Shown: piece after piece, positions 1-7,013 of the stretch
Layout of the letters: each line of letters begins with the position of its first letter
Numbering within the stretch: the first letter of the stretch is position 1
Source of the DNA: Lentisphaeria bacterium UBA7640
Lineage (GTDB): Bacteria > Verrucomicrobiota > Lentisphaeria > Victivallales > Victivallaceae
Direction of reading: 5' to 3'
DNA length: 26,376 bases
NCBI GenBank assembly: GCA_002483765.1
Contig: DLIO01000127.1
Location: forward strand, 1 to 26,376
Position numbers and translations under genes: made by a program
The notes under the pieces: generated by a model
What the model was told of the DNA's origin: nothing
Databases searched by the model: none
What the model saw: only the letters and a program-made list of their open reading frames with translations

Positions 1-361
1 GACATGTTATTATTGACAAAGAAAAGAGTTGTTATTTGCAGGGAATGAAAGGAGCATTTGATAAAACTGACAAACAGAGGTCAAGTTGCTTATTTTAATA
101 TACTGCGCCTAACTTTATTGAAATAAGAGATAAAATAAGAGCATTTATGCCAATATTGAGCAGTAATAATTTAATTTTAAAGTATTTTAAAGGGACAGAC
201 CCCGAAGAAACAAAAGTATTTTAAAGGGACAGACCCCGAAGAAACAGACCCCGAAGAAAAAGAAAACTGAATGATTAAATTTTATGTTATTTCGATTTAC
301 CATAGTCAATATATAATTTGTAATTTTTATTTCGGTCTTCCGTACAAAAAGGCAGGTTTCT
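1..361. other. AT-rich gene-free left edge with short repeats
   Basis: No open frame here looks like a gene. The stretch is very AT-rich and contains the tandem repeat annotated separately at 181-259. Just before the first gene there is a TATAAT box at 312-317 with no convincing -35 element, and an AGG at 354-356 five bases before the ATG at 362. The TATAAT box is a possible promoter of that gene. Confidence 0.5.
181..259. repeat. Tandem repeat built on GGGACAGACCCCG
   Basis: Two 31-bp copies (181-211 and 215-245) start AGTATTTTAAAGGGACAGAC and are identical, giving a 34-bp period. A third, partial copy of the last 14 bases (AGACCCCGAAGAAA) follows directly at 246-259. The core GGGACAGACCCC is an imperfect GGG/CCC dyad. 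From memory, similar AAAGGGACAGACCCC words recur in REP-like elements linked to Y1 (IS200-like/RAYT) transposases in diverse bacteria; no transposase is present in this window, so that link is inference. Confidence 0.75.
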
Positions 362-1639
362 ATGAAGTTTCTTAGCATGATATCAATAAAATTAACGTTA
401 ACAGTTAGTTTACTTGGATTTTTATTTTTAAATTTTACTTTCGCTGGAAATGTTCCAGATGTGTCAACAACTGTTTCACGAGAAAATCCGTTGTACGACA
501 TTGAAGTTAAAGCGAAGACAAAAACACATAATTCAGATATAAAAAACTACCAAGTAAAGGAAAATAATTCATTAGAGGAAGTATTTGAAAAAATTATTAT
601 CTCTGAAAGGCTCATGATCAAAGAAACAAACGCTGATACATTGAGCTTTTATGTTAGTAACTGCCGTCTTGCTTCTAAATTATTCCCTGGTAACGCTGCA
701 TTGATAAGTTATTATGCGTATGCTATATATTACTATCAGGCCAATCCTGGAACAGCAGAGGCTATAACTTTATTGTGTCCTTATATTCAAGAATTGCAAT
801 CGACGCCCGGTATTAGTAGAAATATATGGGCTATATTGCGTCATTATTTATTAAATATTCATATAGTGGATACAGACCCTTTCATGTATAAAGCTCTTGA
901 TTCAAAAAATAAAAATGATTATGAAGAAAAGCTGACAATACTTTGTAATTATTGGGCATCAAAAATAGCTCCCCAATATTCCACTAGGTGGACAGATCAA
1001 GCTGTCAATACAGCAACCGAAAAAATGGCTAATGGTGGTAAAGAAAAAGCTTTGGCAATATGGCAGTCGTTTGTCAAGAAAATGTATGCTACGCAGGTAG
1101 AATATGACGCATACGATCAACGAATTATAAAAAATCAAATAGAAGCAAAAGCTTATAACGAGAGAAAAGAAGCTATGCTAAAAAAAGAAGATGAAAGATT
1201 CGAAAAAGTTTTGAAAACTTTTGATACTTTATTAATTCCACCAAACCCTCTTGAAAAAATCGAACTACTTCTTAGTCAAAACGCTATATTCCGTAAGAAA
1301 TTCAAAAAATATGCCAATATACCAAACTATGGCCAACTTAAACTCAGATACAAAAATAGCAATGAGGCGGAAATACTCAATATTGCTTTTCAGTCTTATA
1401 TATTAGAAGATTTCGAAAAATGTATAAAAGAAATCAATAAAATGAATAATAATAATTCAGATTTAAGACTTTTATCTGTAAAGGTATATTGTATGCAAAG
1501 ATTGGGGTATTTTGGAACTGCATTAATCGTCGAACTTAATAAAATACTAAAAATAGACCCTGAAAATCGTCGTGTGTTTATGTTAAAGAAAATGTTAGAG
1601 GCTCAGAAAGAATACCAAAATATTATCATTAAGCCTTGA
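362..1639 (+). CDS. Exported protein of unknown function, TPR-like C-terminus
   Basis: The product is 425 residues. It starts with a clear Sec signal peptide (basic MKFLSMISIK, hydrophobic core, likely cleavage after TFA near residue 28), so it is probably periplasmic or outer-membrane associated. The mature part is Lys/Glu/Asn-rich and mostly helical in character. Around residues 210-270 it is strongly charged and could form a helical arm. The last 60 residues (for example LNKILKIDPENRRVFML) resemble a TPR helix pair. I do not recognise the family. The gene is much more AT-rich than the genes after 3600, with AAA/AAT/ATA codons dominating, which suggests an accessory origin. The ATG at 362 has a modest AGG five bases upstream. 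A hairpin followed by six T lies about 80 bases past the stop. Confidence 0.8.
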   Translation: MKFLSMISIKLTLTVSLLGFLFLNFTFAGNVPDVSTTVSRENPLYDIEVKAKTKTHNSDIKNYQVKENNSLEEVFEKIIISERLMIKETNADTLSFYVSNCRLASKLFPGNAALISYYAYAIYYYQANPGTAEAITLLCPYIQELQSTPGISRNIWAILRHYLLNIHIVDTDPFMYKALDSKNKNDYEEKLTILCNYWASKIAPQYSTRWTDQAVNTATEKMANGGKEKALAIWQSFVKKMYATQVEYDAYDQRIIKNQIEAKAYNERKEAMLKKEDERFEKVLKTFDTLLIPPNPLEKIELLLSQNAIFRKKFKKYANIPNYGQLKLRYKNSNEAEILNIAFQSYILEDFEKCIKEINKMNNNNSDLRLLSVKVYCMQRLGYFGTALIVELNKILKIDPENRRVFMLKKMLEAQKEYQNIIIKP

Positions 1640-1716
1640 GTATAAATGATAAGACTCTTAGTAATATTAATACATTTTTGGGCTATGTGATTTTTGCACA
1701 GGAACTAGAGAGTGAA

Positions 1717-1755
1717 ACGACAAGTCAGACTATGTTGTCAGTCTTGCCGTTTTTT
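1717..1755 (+). terminator. Probable Rho-independent terminator
   Basis: Left arm 1717-1730 and right arm 1737-1750 pair over 14 positions with three mismatches around a TATGTT loop. TTTTTT follows at 1750-1755. It lies about 80 bp after the stop of the exported-protein gene and is a plausible end for its transcript. The mismatches keep confidence moderate. Confidence 0.45.
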
Positions 1756-1835
1756 AAAGCCTGATTTGAGATTTGAAATACTTCAAAAGTTCGGCTTAAC
1801 AATTGAAGAAAAAAATAAAATAATAGGTATCAAAA

Positions 1836-1934
1836 TTGTATAATGTAATCTTCAATAGCGGTTTTCTTGGGTTTTTGATATGGCTACTGCTTTTTGCTGT
1901 TAGTACGACGGCGTTGGCGATAAAGAATGGCTAA
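1836..1934 (+). pseudogene. N-terminal fragment of an ExbB/TolQ-like channel, copy 1
   Basis: Reading from a TTG at 1836 (AGG at 1825-1827) gives a 32-residue peptide containing NVIFNSGFLGFLIWLLLFAV and ending ALAIKNG-stop. It matches residues 3 to 29 of the copy at 2890-3105 exactly; the 81-bp DNA match is 1841-1921 versus 2895-2975, with four differences. The first transmembrane helix of MotA/TolQ/ExbB channels in related phyla has this look (GxLGxLIxLL...ALA followed by IR). The homology breaks off abruptly after ALAI. In another frame, downstream sequence to the TAG at 2003-2005 reads like a coding tail (WLSSMENKMRNNIRQDAK), so this may be a junction of gene fragments. The family assignment is inference. 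Confidence 0.55.
1841..1921 (+). repeat. 81-bp direct repeat, copy 1
   Basis: This segment equals 2895-2975 at 77 of 81 positions. The differences are GGG/GGT, CTA CTG versus CTG TTG, and GCG/GCT. In the shared reading frame all four are synonymous, so the repeat was kept or copied as coding sequence. Confidence 0.9.
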
Positions 1935-2034
1935 GTAGTATGGAGAACAAAATGCGTAACAACATTAGACAAGATGCGAAAAGTCAGCAGTTCTATCTCA
2001 AATAGATCAATTTCACAAAAAAGGCTTATAAAAA

Positions 2035-2190
2035 ATGCGATTTTGTGGAGAAGAATTTTCAAGAAATATGCATAACTACTTGATATACAAAGAAAAAGAA
2101 ACGGAGAAATATGTATGGCTCCGAACTATTGGAAGCGACTGGGGAAGTCCAGGAAAGAATCACAAAACAATAGACAAATGGAATGATTAA
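2035..2190 (+). CDS. Possible small or remnant ORF (51 aa)
   Basis: An ATG at 2035, with AAGG at 2021-2024, opens a 51-residue frame ending at TAA 2188-2190. Its second half (KYVWLRTIGSDWGSPGK) has a non-random, protein-like composition with several Trp and Gly. A stop codon lies six bases before the ATG, so it does not extend upstream. It could be the C-terminal remnant of a larger protein or a small gene placed ahead of the next one, 17 bases before that gene's ATG. I do not recognise it, and AT-rich DNA could produce such a frame by chance. Confidence 0.3.
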   Translation: MRFCGEEFSRNMHNYLIYKEKETEKYVWLRTIGSDWGSPGKNHKTIDKWND

Positions 2191-2207
2191 AAATGGAGGA
2201 CATGAAA

Positions 2208-2897
2208 ATGTTAAAACATAAAAATTATGTTATTCGAATTTTCTTATTATCGTCATGGATGTTCGTGACGGCTATTCAACATTCATCTGCAAGCGAAAAA
2301 ATAGATGCGACAAATTTGTCTCGGGAAATATCTATTTCTACAGGCATGAATGAAAGGCGCAGGAATATAGCAGATTTGCAATTGTTATATGACAGCACAA
2401 AGCAAGTTTTATTAAAAAATCTATACGATGCAAAAAAAAACTTTATTCATGACAATACCTATTTTTCTCCACTGCACGTTGCTATTATTGCTGTAGGAAT
2501 ATGGCAAATTAGTAGCGCGAATGAAAGCATTATAAATATAGTTGACTACACTATTAATCCAACGACACTCCCTGTCGGTATTGACGTTGCTGGTGATTTT
2601 TTCTATCCTGTAATTCGTGTCCTTGTGAATTTACGAGTTGATAATGACATAGTAATTGAAGCTATTGCAAATGCAAAAAACAATAAACAAATCAGTCTTC
2701 TGACTTGGGTATTAAATGAATGCCAGGGGAATGATTCTCCAAAAACGATAGGATTACTTAAAAATGCCATAGAAAAATATAACGAACAAACAATAAAAAA
2801 CAACTTGACGACAGCAATCAAACTATTACAAAAATCTAAATATTCGTCAGGTTTGATTCCGTCTCCATACAAAAACTTACAACTTATAAATGACTAA
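2208..2897 (+). CDS. Exported helical protein of unknown function
   Basis: The product has 229 residues from the ATG at 2208. I chose this start over the ATGs at 2193 and 2202 because GGAGGA at 2195-2200 sits seven bases before it, which makes the earlier ATGs part of the ribosome-binding site. It then begins MLKHKNYVIRIFLLSSWMF, a classical signal peptide, with likely cleavage near SSAS (residue 26). The mature part is helical, with Asn/Ile-rich segments and a moderately hydrophobic stretch in the middle (IIAVGIWQISSAN). I recognise no family; HEAT/ARM-like packing is conceivable. The gene is AT-rich like its neighbours, and its last bases overlap the start of the channel fragment at 2890. 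Confidence 0.7.
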   Translation: MLKHKNYVIRIFLLSSWMFVTAIQHSSASEKIDATNLSREISISTGMNERRRNIADLQLLYDSTKQVLLKNLYDAKKNFIHDNTYFSPLHVAIIAVGIWQISSANESIINIVDYTINPTTLPVGIDVAGDFFYPVIRVLVNLRVDNDIVIEAIANAKNNKQISLLTWVLNECQGNDSPKTIGLLKNAIEKYNEQTIKNNLTTAIKLLQKSKYSSGLIPSPYKNLQLIND

Positions 2898-3105
2898 TGT
2901 AATCTTCAATAGCGGTTTTCTTGGTTTTTTGATATGGCTGTTGCTTTTTGCTGTTAGTACGACGGCTTTGGCGATTGGAATTCGTTGCGCTTGGAATTTG
3001 CGCAAGGCTTTGTTTGGTTCCGATGCGGAGTTTCCTACTGCAATGCGATACGGAATCAAAACATTACATGCTGGGGAGCCTGCTTTCCGACTTTGCCCGG
3101 CATAA
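2890..3105 (+). pseudogene. Truncated ExbB/TolQ-like proton channel, copy 2
   Basis: The frame encodes 71 residues and overlaps the previous stop by eight bases (ATGACTAATG). Residues 8-30 form a transmembrane helix (GFLGFLIWLLLFAVSTTALA), followed by IRCAWNLRKALFG. This matches the expected start of a MotA/TolQ/ExbB channel: first TM helix, then a basic turn. The remainder (IKTLHAGEPAFRLC) resembles the cytoplasmic segment where such proteins carry an I..L.aG...A..LC pattern. Family members run to about 200-230 residues with three TM helices, so two-thirds is missing. The first 81 bp after codon two are duplicated at 1841-1921. The exported TPR gene follows after 24 bases, an order compatible with a decayed Exb/Tol-type operon. 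The ExbB assignment is inference. Confidence 0.55.
2895..2975 (+). repeat. 81-bp direct repeat, copy 2
   Basis: This is the partner of 1841-1921, 77/81 identical, in the same orientation, with 973 bp between the two copies. It covers the coding sequence of the first membrane helix of the truncated channel. Recombination between the copies would delete the exported-protein gene at 2208-2897. Confidence 0.9.
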
Positions 3106-3129
3106 ATTAAAAAACGTGAAGTTACTGAA

Positions 3130-3517
3130 ATGAAAACAGTGTGTCTGACAATTCTTTTTTTGACTCTTTCGGTATTTGCCGGAAAATTTGAGGATGCTGA
3201 AAAACTGTTTCAACAGGGTAAGTTTGTCGAATGCAAGAAAAGCCTATCAAGAACTGCTTCTGACCAAGCTTAAGCGCCAAGAAAAACGAAAAATAGTTTT
3301 GGAGTTGACGCATTCTTGGGAACGCGATAACAACGCCCAAAAAGCGATTGCAACCGCGTGGACAGTCATTCCACCAGACGGCAAAAGCACAGATGCAAAT
3401 GAAACACAAATCATCGTAAAGCTGCTGAATCTAGTGATCCGCAATGCAAAAAAGTTAAACAGCCAACCAGATATAGAAGACGCAACCGAAATCCTAAAAA
3501 CATTATCATCAAACTAA
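3130..3517 (+). pseudogene. Exported TPR protein, frameshifted
   Basis: From the ATG at 3130 (GAAG at 3118-3121) the frame reads MKTVCLTILFLTLSVFA, a signal peptide, then KFEDAEKLFQQGKFVE, the first helix of a TPR. It stops 13 residues later. One frame over, the text continues as ARKAYQELLLTKLKRQ and runs to the stop at 3515-3517. Joined, FVE-ARKAYQELL is a textbook TPR turn and second helix. The join requires removing one base, most simply T3232 (GAA-T-GCA). So this is one gene of about 128 codons broken by a single-base insertion, or a sequencing error at that base. The second half (HSWERDNNAQKAIATAW, DATEILKTLSS) looks like further helical repeats. The broken state fits the truncated neighbour upstream. 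Confidence 0.75.
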
Positions 3518-3562
3518 TAATGCAATGCAGAAACGCCATCCACAGGTCATAAATGCGCTCTT

Positions 3563-3595
3563 TAATTCACGCGCGCATTATGCGCGCGCGAATTT
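3563..3595. repeat. GC-core hairpin element, copy A
   Basis: The exact core GCGCGCATTATGCGCGC is at 3571-3587. CGCGCGCA (3570-3577) pairs with TGCGCGCG (3581-3588) across a TTA loop. One unpaired position (A3569/C3589, a U-G wobble in minus-strand RNA) precedes an outer AATTC/GAATT arm. It lies between the convergent TPR gene and the SDR gene. There is no U-tract on either side, only the AT-rich arms. Confidence 0.9.
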
Positions 3596-3615
3596 AACGA
3601 CAGAAAAAAATCTCG

Positions 3616-4386
3616 TTAGCAGTTTAGATGCTGACCGCAGTCAACGGCTAGGATTTGGCCGGTGATCGAGGAATTTGATAGTAAGAAAATAAGGGCGGCG
3701 GTTAAGTCACACATCGCGACTGGACGACCGAGTGGAACGTCACGCAAAGCTTTTATCATCCCTTGACCTTCAAAGCCGACTGGCGGCAGTACGGGGCCCG
3801 GAGCGATGGCATTTACGCGGAGGTTTTCATTCGCATATTGGCGCGCAGAGGCCAAAGTGGCATCACGCAAACTTTTTTTTGCCAAACTGTAACCGCCCTG
3901 GCTGTCGGCAGCGCGAAAAACTTCTTGGTCAACGATGTTGACGATGGAACCAGGTTCACCGTTAAGTTGTTGCCGAAATAGTTTCATCATCTCTAATGGT
4001 GCGATCAGATTGGCTTCTAGTTGACATCTCATAATATTTTCTGGTTCGTCCAACAACGGATTAACGACGTACGTTGACGCGCTATTAATCAAAGCATTGA
4101 ACTTGCCAACCTCTTTAAAGATACGTTCTCGATCCGCAGCCAAAGTTAGGTCGCCTTGCACGGTTACGGCGTTTAATTCTGCAGCTAATTCACGCGCATC
4201 ATTTTCAGAAGAACGATAATGAATCACGACTTCAGCGCCCACAGCTTTCAATGCGCGACAAAATTCTCGTCCGACACGTACCGCGCCGCCGGTAACCAAT
4301 GCGCGAGTTCCAGACAAAACACGGCTTTGAAAAATCGAGTCAAGCGGCCGATTTTCCTTGCTGTTCAAACTTCTATCAATTTTCAT
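3616..4386 (-). CDS. Pteridine-reductase-like SDR oxidoreductase (FolM/PTR1 type)
   Basis: The product is 256 residues with a Rossmann fold of the short-chain dehydrogenase family. The nucleotide motif is TGGAVRVG (about residues 33-40), the TGxxxRxG form typical of pteridine reductases, rather than the common TGxxxGIG. The NSAS motif and YSLAK (Tyr-x3-Lys) catalytic pair are present. At the usual catalytic Ser position the protein has Asp in VNIVDQEV, as in PTR1 and FolM. It is therefore likely an NADPH-dependent reductase of dihydropterins in the cytoplasm, perhaps supplying tetrahydromonapterin or tetrahydrofolate. The motifs are seen; the substrate is inference. The start overlaps the end of the upstream MerR-like gene by 11 bases, indicating translational coupling. 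The first 25 residues precede the fold and are unremarkable. Confidence 0.85.
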   Translation of the reverse strand: MKIDRSLNSKENRPLDSIFQSRVLSGTRALVTGGAVRVGREFCRALKAVGAEVVIHYRSSENDARELAAELNAVTVQGDLTLAADRERIFKEVGKFNALINSASTYVVNPLLDEPENIMRCQLEANLIAPLEMMKLFRQQLNGEPGSIVNIVDQEVFRAADSQGGYSLAKKSLRDATLASARQYANENLRVNAIAPGPVLPPVGFEGQGMIKALRDVPLGRPVAMCDLTAALIFLLSNSSITGQILAVDCGQHLNC

Positions 4387-5449
4387 CTAGCACCTCAGTA
4401 ATTGGAGTTAATGTGGCATTAGGAACATCATTATTGACTGAAACCGGAGCTGGAGCTGGAGCTGGAGCTGGAGCTGGAGCTGGAGCTGGAGCTGGAATTG
4501 GAATGGCTTTGACTACTGCCTCCGCCGCGATTTTGGCAGCAGTTTGGGCGGCTGACTCAATGTCTTCTTTAATCTTTAGATCATTACGTTTGGAATATTC
4601 TTCTATCTTCTTCAAAACATCCAACTGTTTTTGAGCAAACTCATTGCGCATTTTATCCATTGAAAGATTTTGTTCGCCTGAGCTCTTTTTTGATTCACGT
4701 TTAAGGCTTTCTTCAAATTTTTGTGCCATTGTGGCTAATTCACGCTCTAACAATGCAATATTCTGTTGATAATCCTTGCTATTTTTATCCAACGTAACCG
4801 ACATATCCTGCAATACTTTTTCCTGTTTAACAATCTGAATTTCGCGTTTTTTCAATTCCAAAGTCAGTTCTTCAGTATTACCACGAAGAGTATCGAGGTG
4901 AACGTTGTTATTGTTCAACTGTTGCTGTTGAGCATAGATTCGTCCAGCGATTTGAACCGCGAATAGCAAAAATATGGCGCCGAGCAAAACAACCAAAACA
5001 ATTAAAATAATTTGCCAGCGAAATGAGCGATTAGCAGTGCGCCGCGCATCGTGTAAATTTTGTTGCAGTGAACTCGCCAGTGCCCCTACTTCATCATTAA
5101 TTTGCAACGCCAGTTCATCACGAAGTTGCCGTGGAACCATCATCAGCGCATTGATATTTTTCTCCGGTTTTGCTGAAGCCTTCTGTTCAGTATCAGCCTG
5201 AACTTCAGCTTGAAATGGATGTTTGAGTGCCAATTCTTGTTCAATTTCGACAGCAGAACGTCCATAATCGCGCAGTGCGGCGATTTCGCGCAGGGTCTCA
5301 ACTGCTTTTTCAGTATATACTTTGCGTTTACCGCGAGTCCTCGATTCGATAAATTGGGGATAACGATTTAACCATTCATTAAGCGTGGTGCGCGGAATTT
5401 CAATTTTCTTGGCAATATCCGCCACGCTAAAAACTTTTTCACTTTTCAT
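4376..5449 (-). CDS. Membrane-anchored MerR-type HTH protein with coiled coil and Pro-Ala tail
   Basis: The product has 357 residues in four parts. Residues 5-75 form a MerR-like winged helix (FSVADIAKKIEIPRTTLNEW, then R..GKRKVYTEKAVETLREI..LRDYG). Residues 75-140 form a charged linker. Residues 143-167 form one strong transmembrane helix (WQIILIVLVVLLGAIFLLFA), preceded by basic ARRTANRSFR, so the HTH should be cytoplasmic. Residues 170-300 form a long Glu/Lys/Gln coiled coil, followed by an Ala-rich helix, an uninterrupted run of Pro-Ala pairs and a short end. By the positive-inside rule the coiled coil and Pro-Ala rod lie in the periplasm, similar in idea to the Pro-rich rod of TonB. It sits between ribF (4-base ATGA overlap) and the SDR gene. 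A role in tethering or sensing DNA at the membrane is inference; no effector domain is recognisable. Confidence 0.75.
   Translation of the reverse strand: MKSEKVFSVADIAKKIEIPRTTLNEWLNRYPQFIESRTRGKRKVYTEKAVETLREIAALRDYGRSAVEIEQELALKHPFQAEVQADTEQKASAKPEKNINALMMVPRQLRDELALQINDEVGALASSLQQNLHDARRTANRSFRWQIILIVLVVLLGAIFLLFAVQIAGRIYAQQQQLNNNNVHLDTLRGNTEELTLELKKREIQIVKQEKVLQDMSVTLDKNSKDYQQNIALLERELATMAQKFEESLKRESKKSSGEQNLSMDKMRNEFAQKQLDVLKKIEEYSKRNDLKIKEDIESAAQTAAKIAAEAVVKAIPIPAPAPAPAPAPAPAPAPVSVNNDVPNATLTPITEVLDEN
4446..4493 (-). repeat. Eight perfect GGAGCT hexamers encoding Pro-Ala
   Basis: Eight identical GGAGCT units on plus (AGCTCC on minus) lie in frame within the membrane-anchored MerR-like gene and encode the Pro-Ala rod. 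Flanking GGAATT units are diverged members. A perfect hexamer array can change length by slippage without frameshift, so the rod length may vary among strains. Confidence 0.95.
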
Positions 5450-6393
5450 ATTAATTTCCTGATTTGCGCAACATCTTTAGCAATCTGCGCTTTTAGCTCT
5501 TGCGAACCAGCAAATGTACGCTCTTCCCGCAGATATTGCAAGAATTCTAGTTCAATCTGCCGTCCATAAAGATTGCCAGTGAAGTCCAAAACATGGATTT
5601 CAATGCGAACCGCAGAGCCAGCGCGATTATAGGTCGGACAAAGTCCGATATTAACAGCTGCCGGATAACGCGTACCGTCAAAAATCGCCATAGCAGCGTA
5701 AACGCCATTCGGAGGTAACACGCCATACCGAATTTCAAGATTGGCGGTAGGGTGATTCAATTCCTGTGAAGCAACGCGAAAACCATGTGTCACCGTGCCA
5801 AATAACGAATAATTACGCCCAAGCATCGCGGCCGCATCAGCAAGATTCCCTCCTGCAATAGCGCGGCGAATCATCGTGCTACTCACTGTTCTTCCGTTTA
5901 TATCAAGTTCACCGACCGCTTCAATACGCCAATTCTTGGCCATGCCAATTTGGCGCAACGTCTCTAAATTTCCAGTTCCACCGCGTCCGAAACGCCATTG
6001 AGTACCAACCGCAATTCCAGCAATTTCAACACTGGATGAAGATAAGCATTTTCCAATAAACTCTTCAGGTTCTAAGTTGGCAAAGTCACGAGTAAAAGGG
6101 ATCGTGACGACCGCCTTCATGCCAGCTTGCCAAAGCAACTGTTTTTTTTGTTCCGGTGCCAATAACAGCGGTGGCGCATTGCCGGGATTCAAAATTTCAC
6201 GTGGATGGGGAAAAAATGTTAACGCGCAAGGTTCCGCGTCCAATTCCGCGCTCATGGCCAAAAGCCTTTGAAGTAAAAGTTGATGCCCAAGATGAACGCC
6301 GTCAAAAACTCCGGCGGCTAAACAAACTCGTTTTATACCAAATCCAGCAAGTGAGCTTACTGCGATAACTTCAATGTTATTGGTCATATCCAT
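5446..6393 (-). CDS. ribF: Bifunctional riboflavin kinase / FAD synthetase
   Basis: The product is 315 residues, the normal length for bacterial RibF, which phosphorylates riboflavin to FMN and adenylates FMN to FAD. The N-terminal FAD synthetase half has GVFDGVHLGHQ (about residues 28-38), FFPHPREI, GTQWRFGRGGTGN and SSTMIRRAI. The C-terminal kinase half begins around residue 185 with GRNYSLFGTVTHG, HPTANLE, LPPNGVYA and ends with the usual LREERTF...L..QIAKD. The loop usually written GxPTANL reads NHPTANL, and the Gly-Arg before it is altered; activity of the kinase half is still likely. Either ATG (6393 or 6387) is possible. It heads the operon with the MerR-like and SDR genes and diverges from coaD, so FAD and CoA synthesis genes share one intergenic region. 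Confidence 0.95.
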   Translation of the reverse strand: MDMTNNIEVIAVSSLAGFGIKRVCLAAGVFDGVHLGHQLLLQRLLAMSAELDAEPCALTFFPHPREILNPGNAPPLLLAPEQKKQLLWQAGMKAVVTIPFTRDFANLEPEEFIGKCLSSSSVEIAGIAVGTQWRFGRGGTGNLETLRQIGMAKNWRIEAVGELDINGRTVSSTMIRRAIAGGNLADAAAMLGRNYSLFGTVTHGFRVASQELNHPTANLEIRYGVLPPNGVYAAMAIFDGTRYPAAVNIGLCPTYNRAGSAVRIEIHVLDFTGNLYGRQIELEFLQYLREERTFAGSQELKAQIAKDVAQIRKLI

Positions 6394-6412
6394 TTAATTT
6401 TCCATAGATTAG

Positions 6413-6440
6413 TTGAAACATACGAAATGAAAATTATATT
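6413..6440 (+). promoter_or_regulatory. Candidate promoter of coaD
   Basis: TTGAAA at 6413-6418 and TATATT at 6435-6440 are separated by 16 bases, close to a sigma-70 promoter. It would give a leader of about 65 bases before the coaD ATG at 6513, where GGAG lies at 6501-6504. Confidence 0.5.
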
Positions 6441-6512
6441 TGATAACTGAATTTGCAACCTTAAAACTACATTATTATTCATTCAACACACAAAATTACC
6501 GGAGAACGCCCA

Positions 6513-7013
6513 ATGAGAAGTGTATTATATCCGGGGAGCTTCGACCCACCAACTAACGGACATCTCGATTTAATCTGCCGTGCTTCGCGACTCTTTGACC
6601 GCGTCATTGTAGCTATTGGCACCAATATTGAAAAAAACCCGATGTTTTCATCGGAAGAACGCAAAACACTAATGCAGAAATGCTGCAAAGATATCGACAA
6701 AGTTGAAGTTGTTTCATTCGATGGTTTAACTGTTAATGCTTTAGAAATACATCACGGAACCGCCATTTTGCGCGGTTTACGCGCGTTTTCAGATTTCGAA
6801 TATGAGCTGCAGATGGCTTTAATGAATCGCAGCCTTAAAGAGGATTGCGAAACAATTTTCATGATGCCGACCGCAAACAACTCTTTCGTCAGTTCAAGCA
6901 TGGTAAAAGTCGCTGCTTACCACGGTGGAGATTTCTCGCAACATGTTCCACCAGTAGTGGCGGCGGCAATGAAACAAAAAATCATGGAGACAAAAAATGA
7001 ACAAAGTTTTTAG
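6513..7013 (+). CDS. coaD: Phosphopantetheine adenylyltransferase
   Basis: The product is 166 residues, the typical length for CoaD, which transfers AMP from ATP to 4'-phosphopantetheine in CoA synthesis. The nucleotidyltransferase signature YPGSFDPPTNGHLD is at residues 6-19, with Thr and His in the ATP-binding TxGH. LRGLRAFSDFEYELQMALMNR is the region that binds pantetheine and ATP. SFVSSSMVK near residue 130 is the usual SSS motif. Start: ATG at 6513 with GGAG eight bases upstream. Its 3' end overlaps the next gene by 17 bases, suggesting coupled translation. Confidence 0.97.
   Translation: MRSVLYPGSFDPPTNGHLDLICRASRLFDRVIVAIGTNIEKNPMFSSEERKTLMQKCCKDIDKVEVVSFDGLTVNALEIHHGTAILRGLRAFSDFEYELQMALMNRSLKEDCETIFMMPTANNSFVSSSMVKVAAYHGGDFSQHVPPVVAAAMKQKIMETKNEQSF

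Noticed and set aside
1940..2005. Twenty-one-codon frame starting MENKMRNN as a small gene
   Set aside because: Too short and without a ribosome site; it is treated as part of the fragment junction after the first channel remnant.
3563..3595. Reading the GC-core hairpins as plain Rho-independent terminators
   Set aside because: None is followed by a T-run on either strand, and one copy lies between divergent genes.
4299..4634. Plus-strand frame with a Gly-Ala repeat over the hexamer array
   Set aside because: The repeat is the complement of the Pro-Ala code; the minus frame has the HTH, TM and overlaps with its neighbours.
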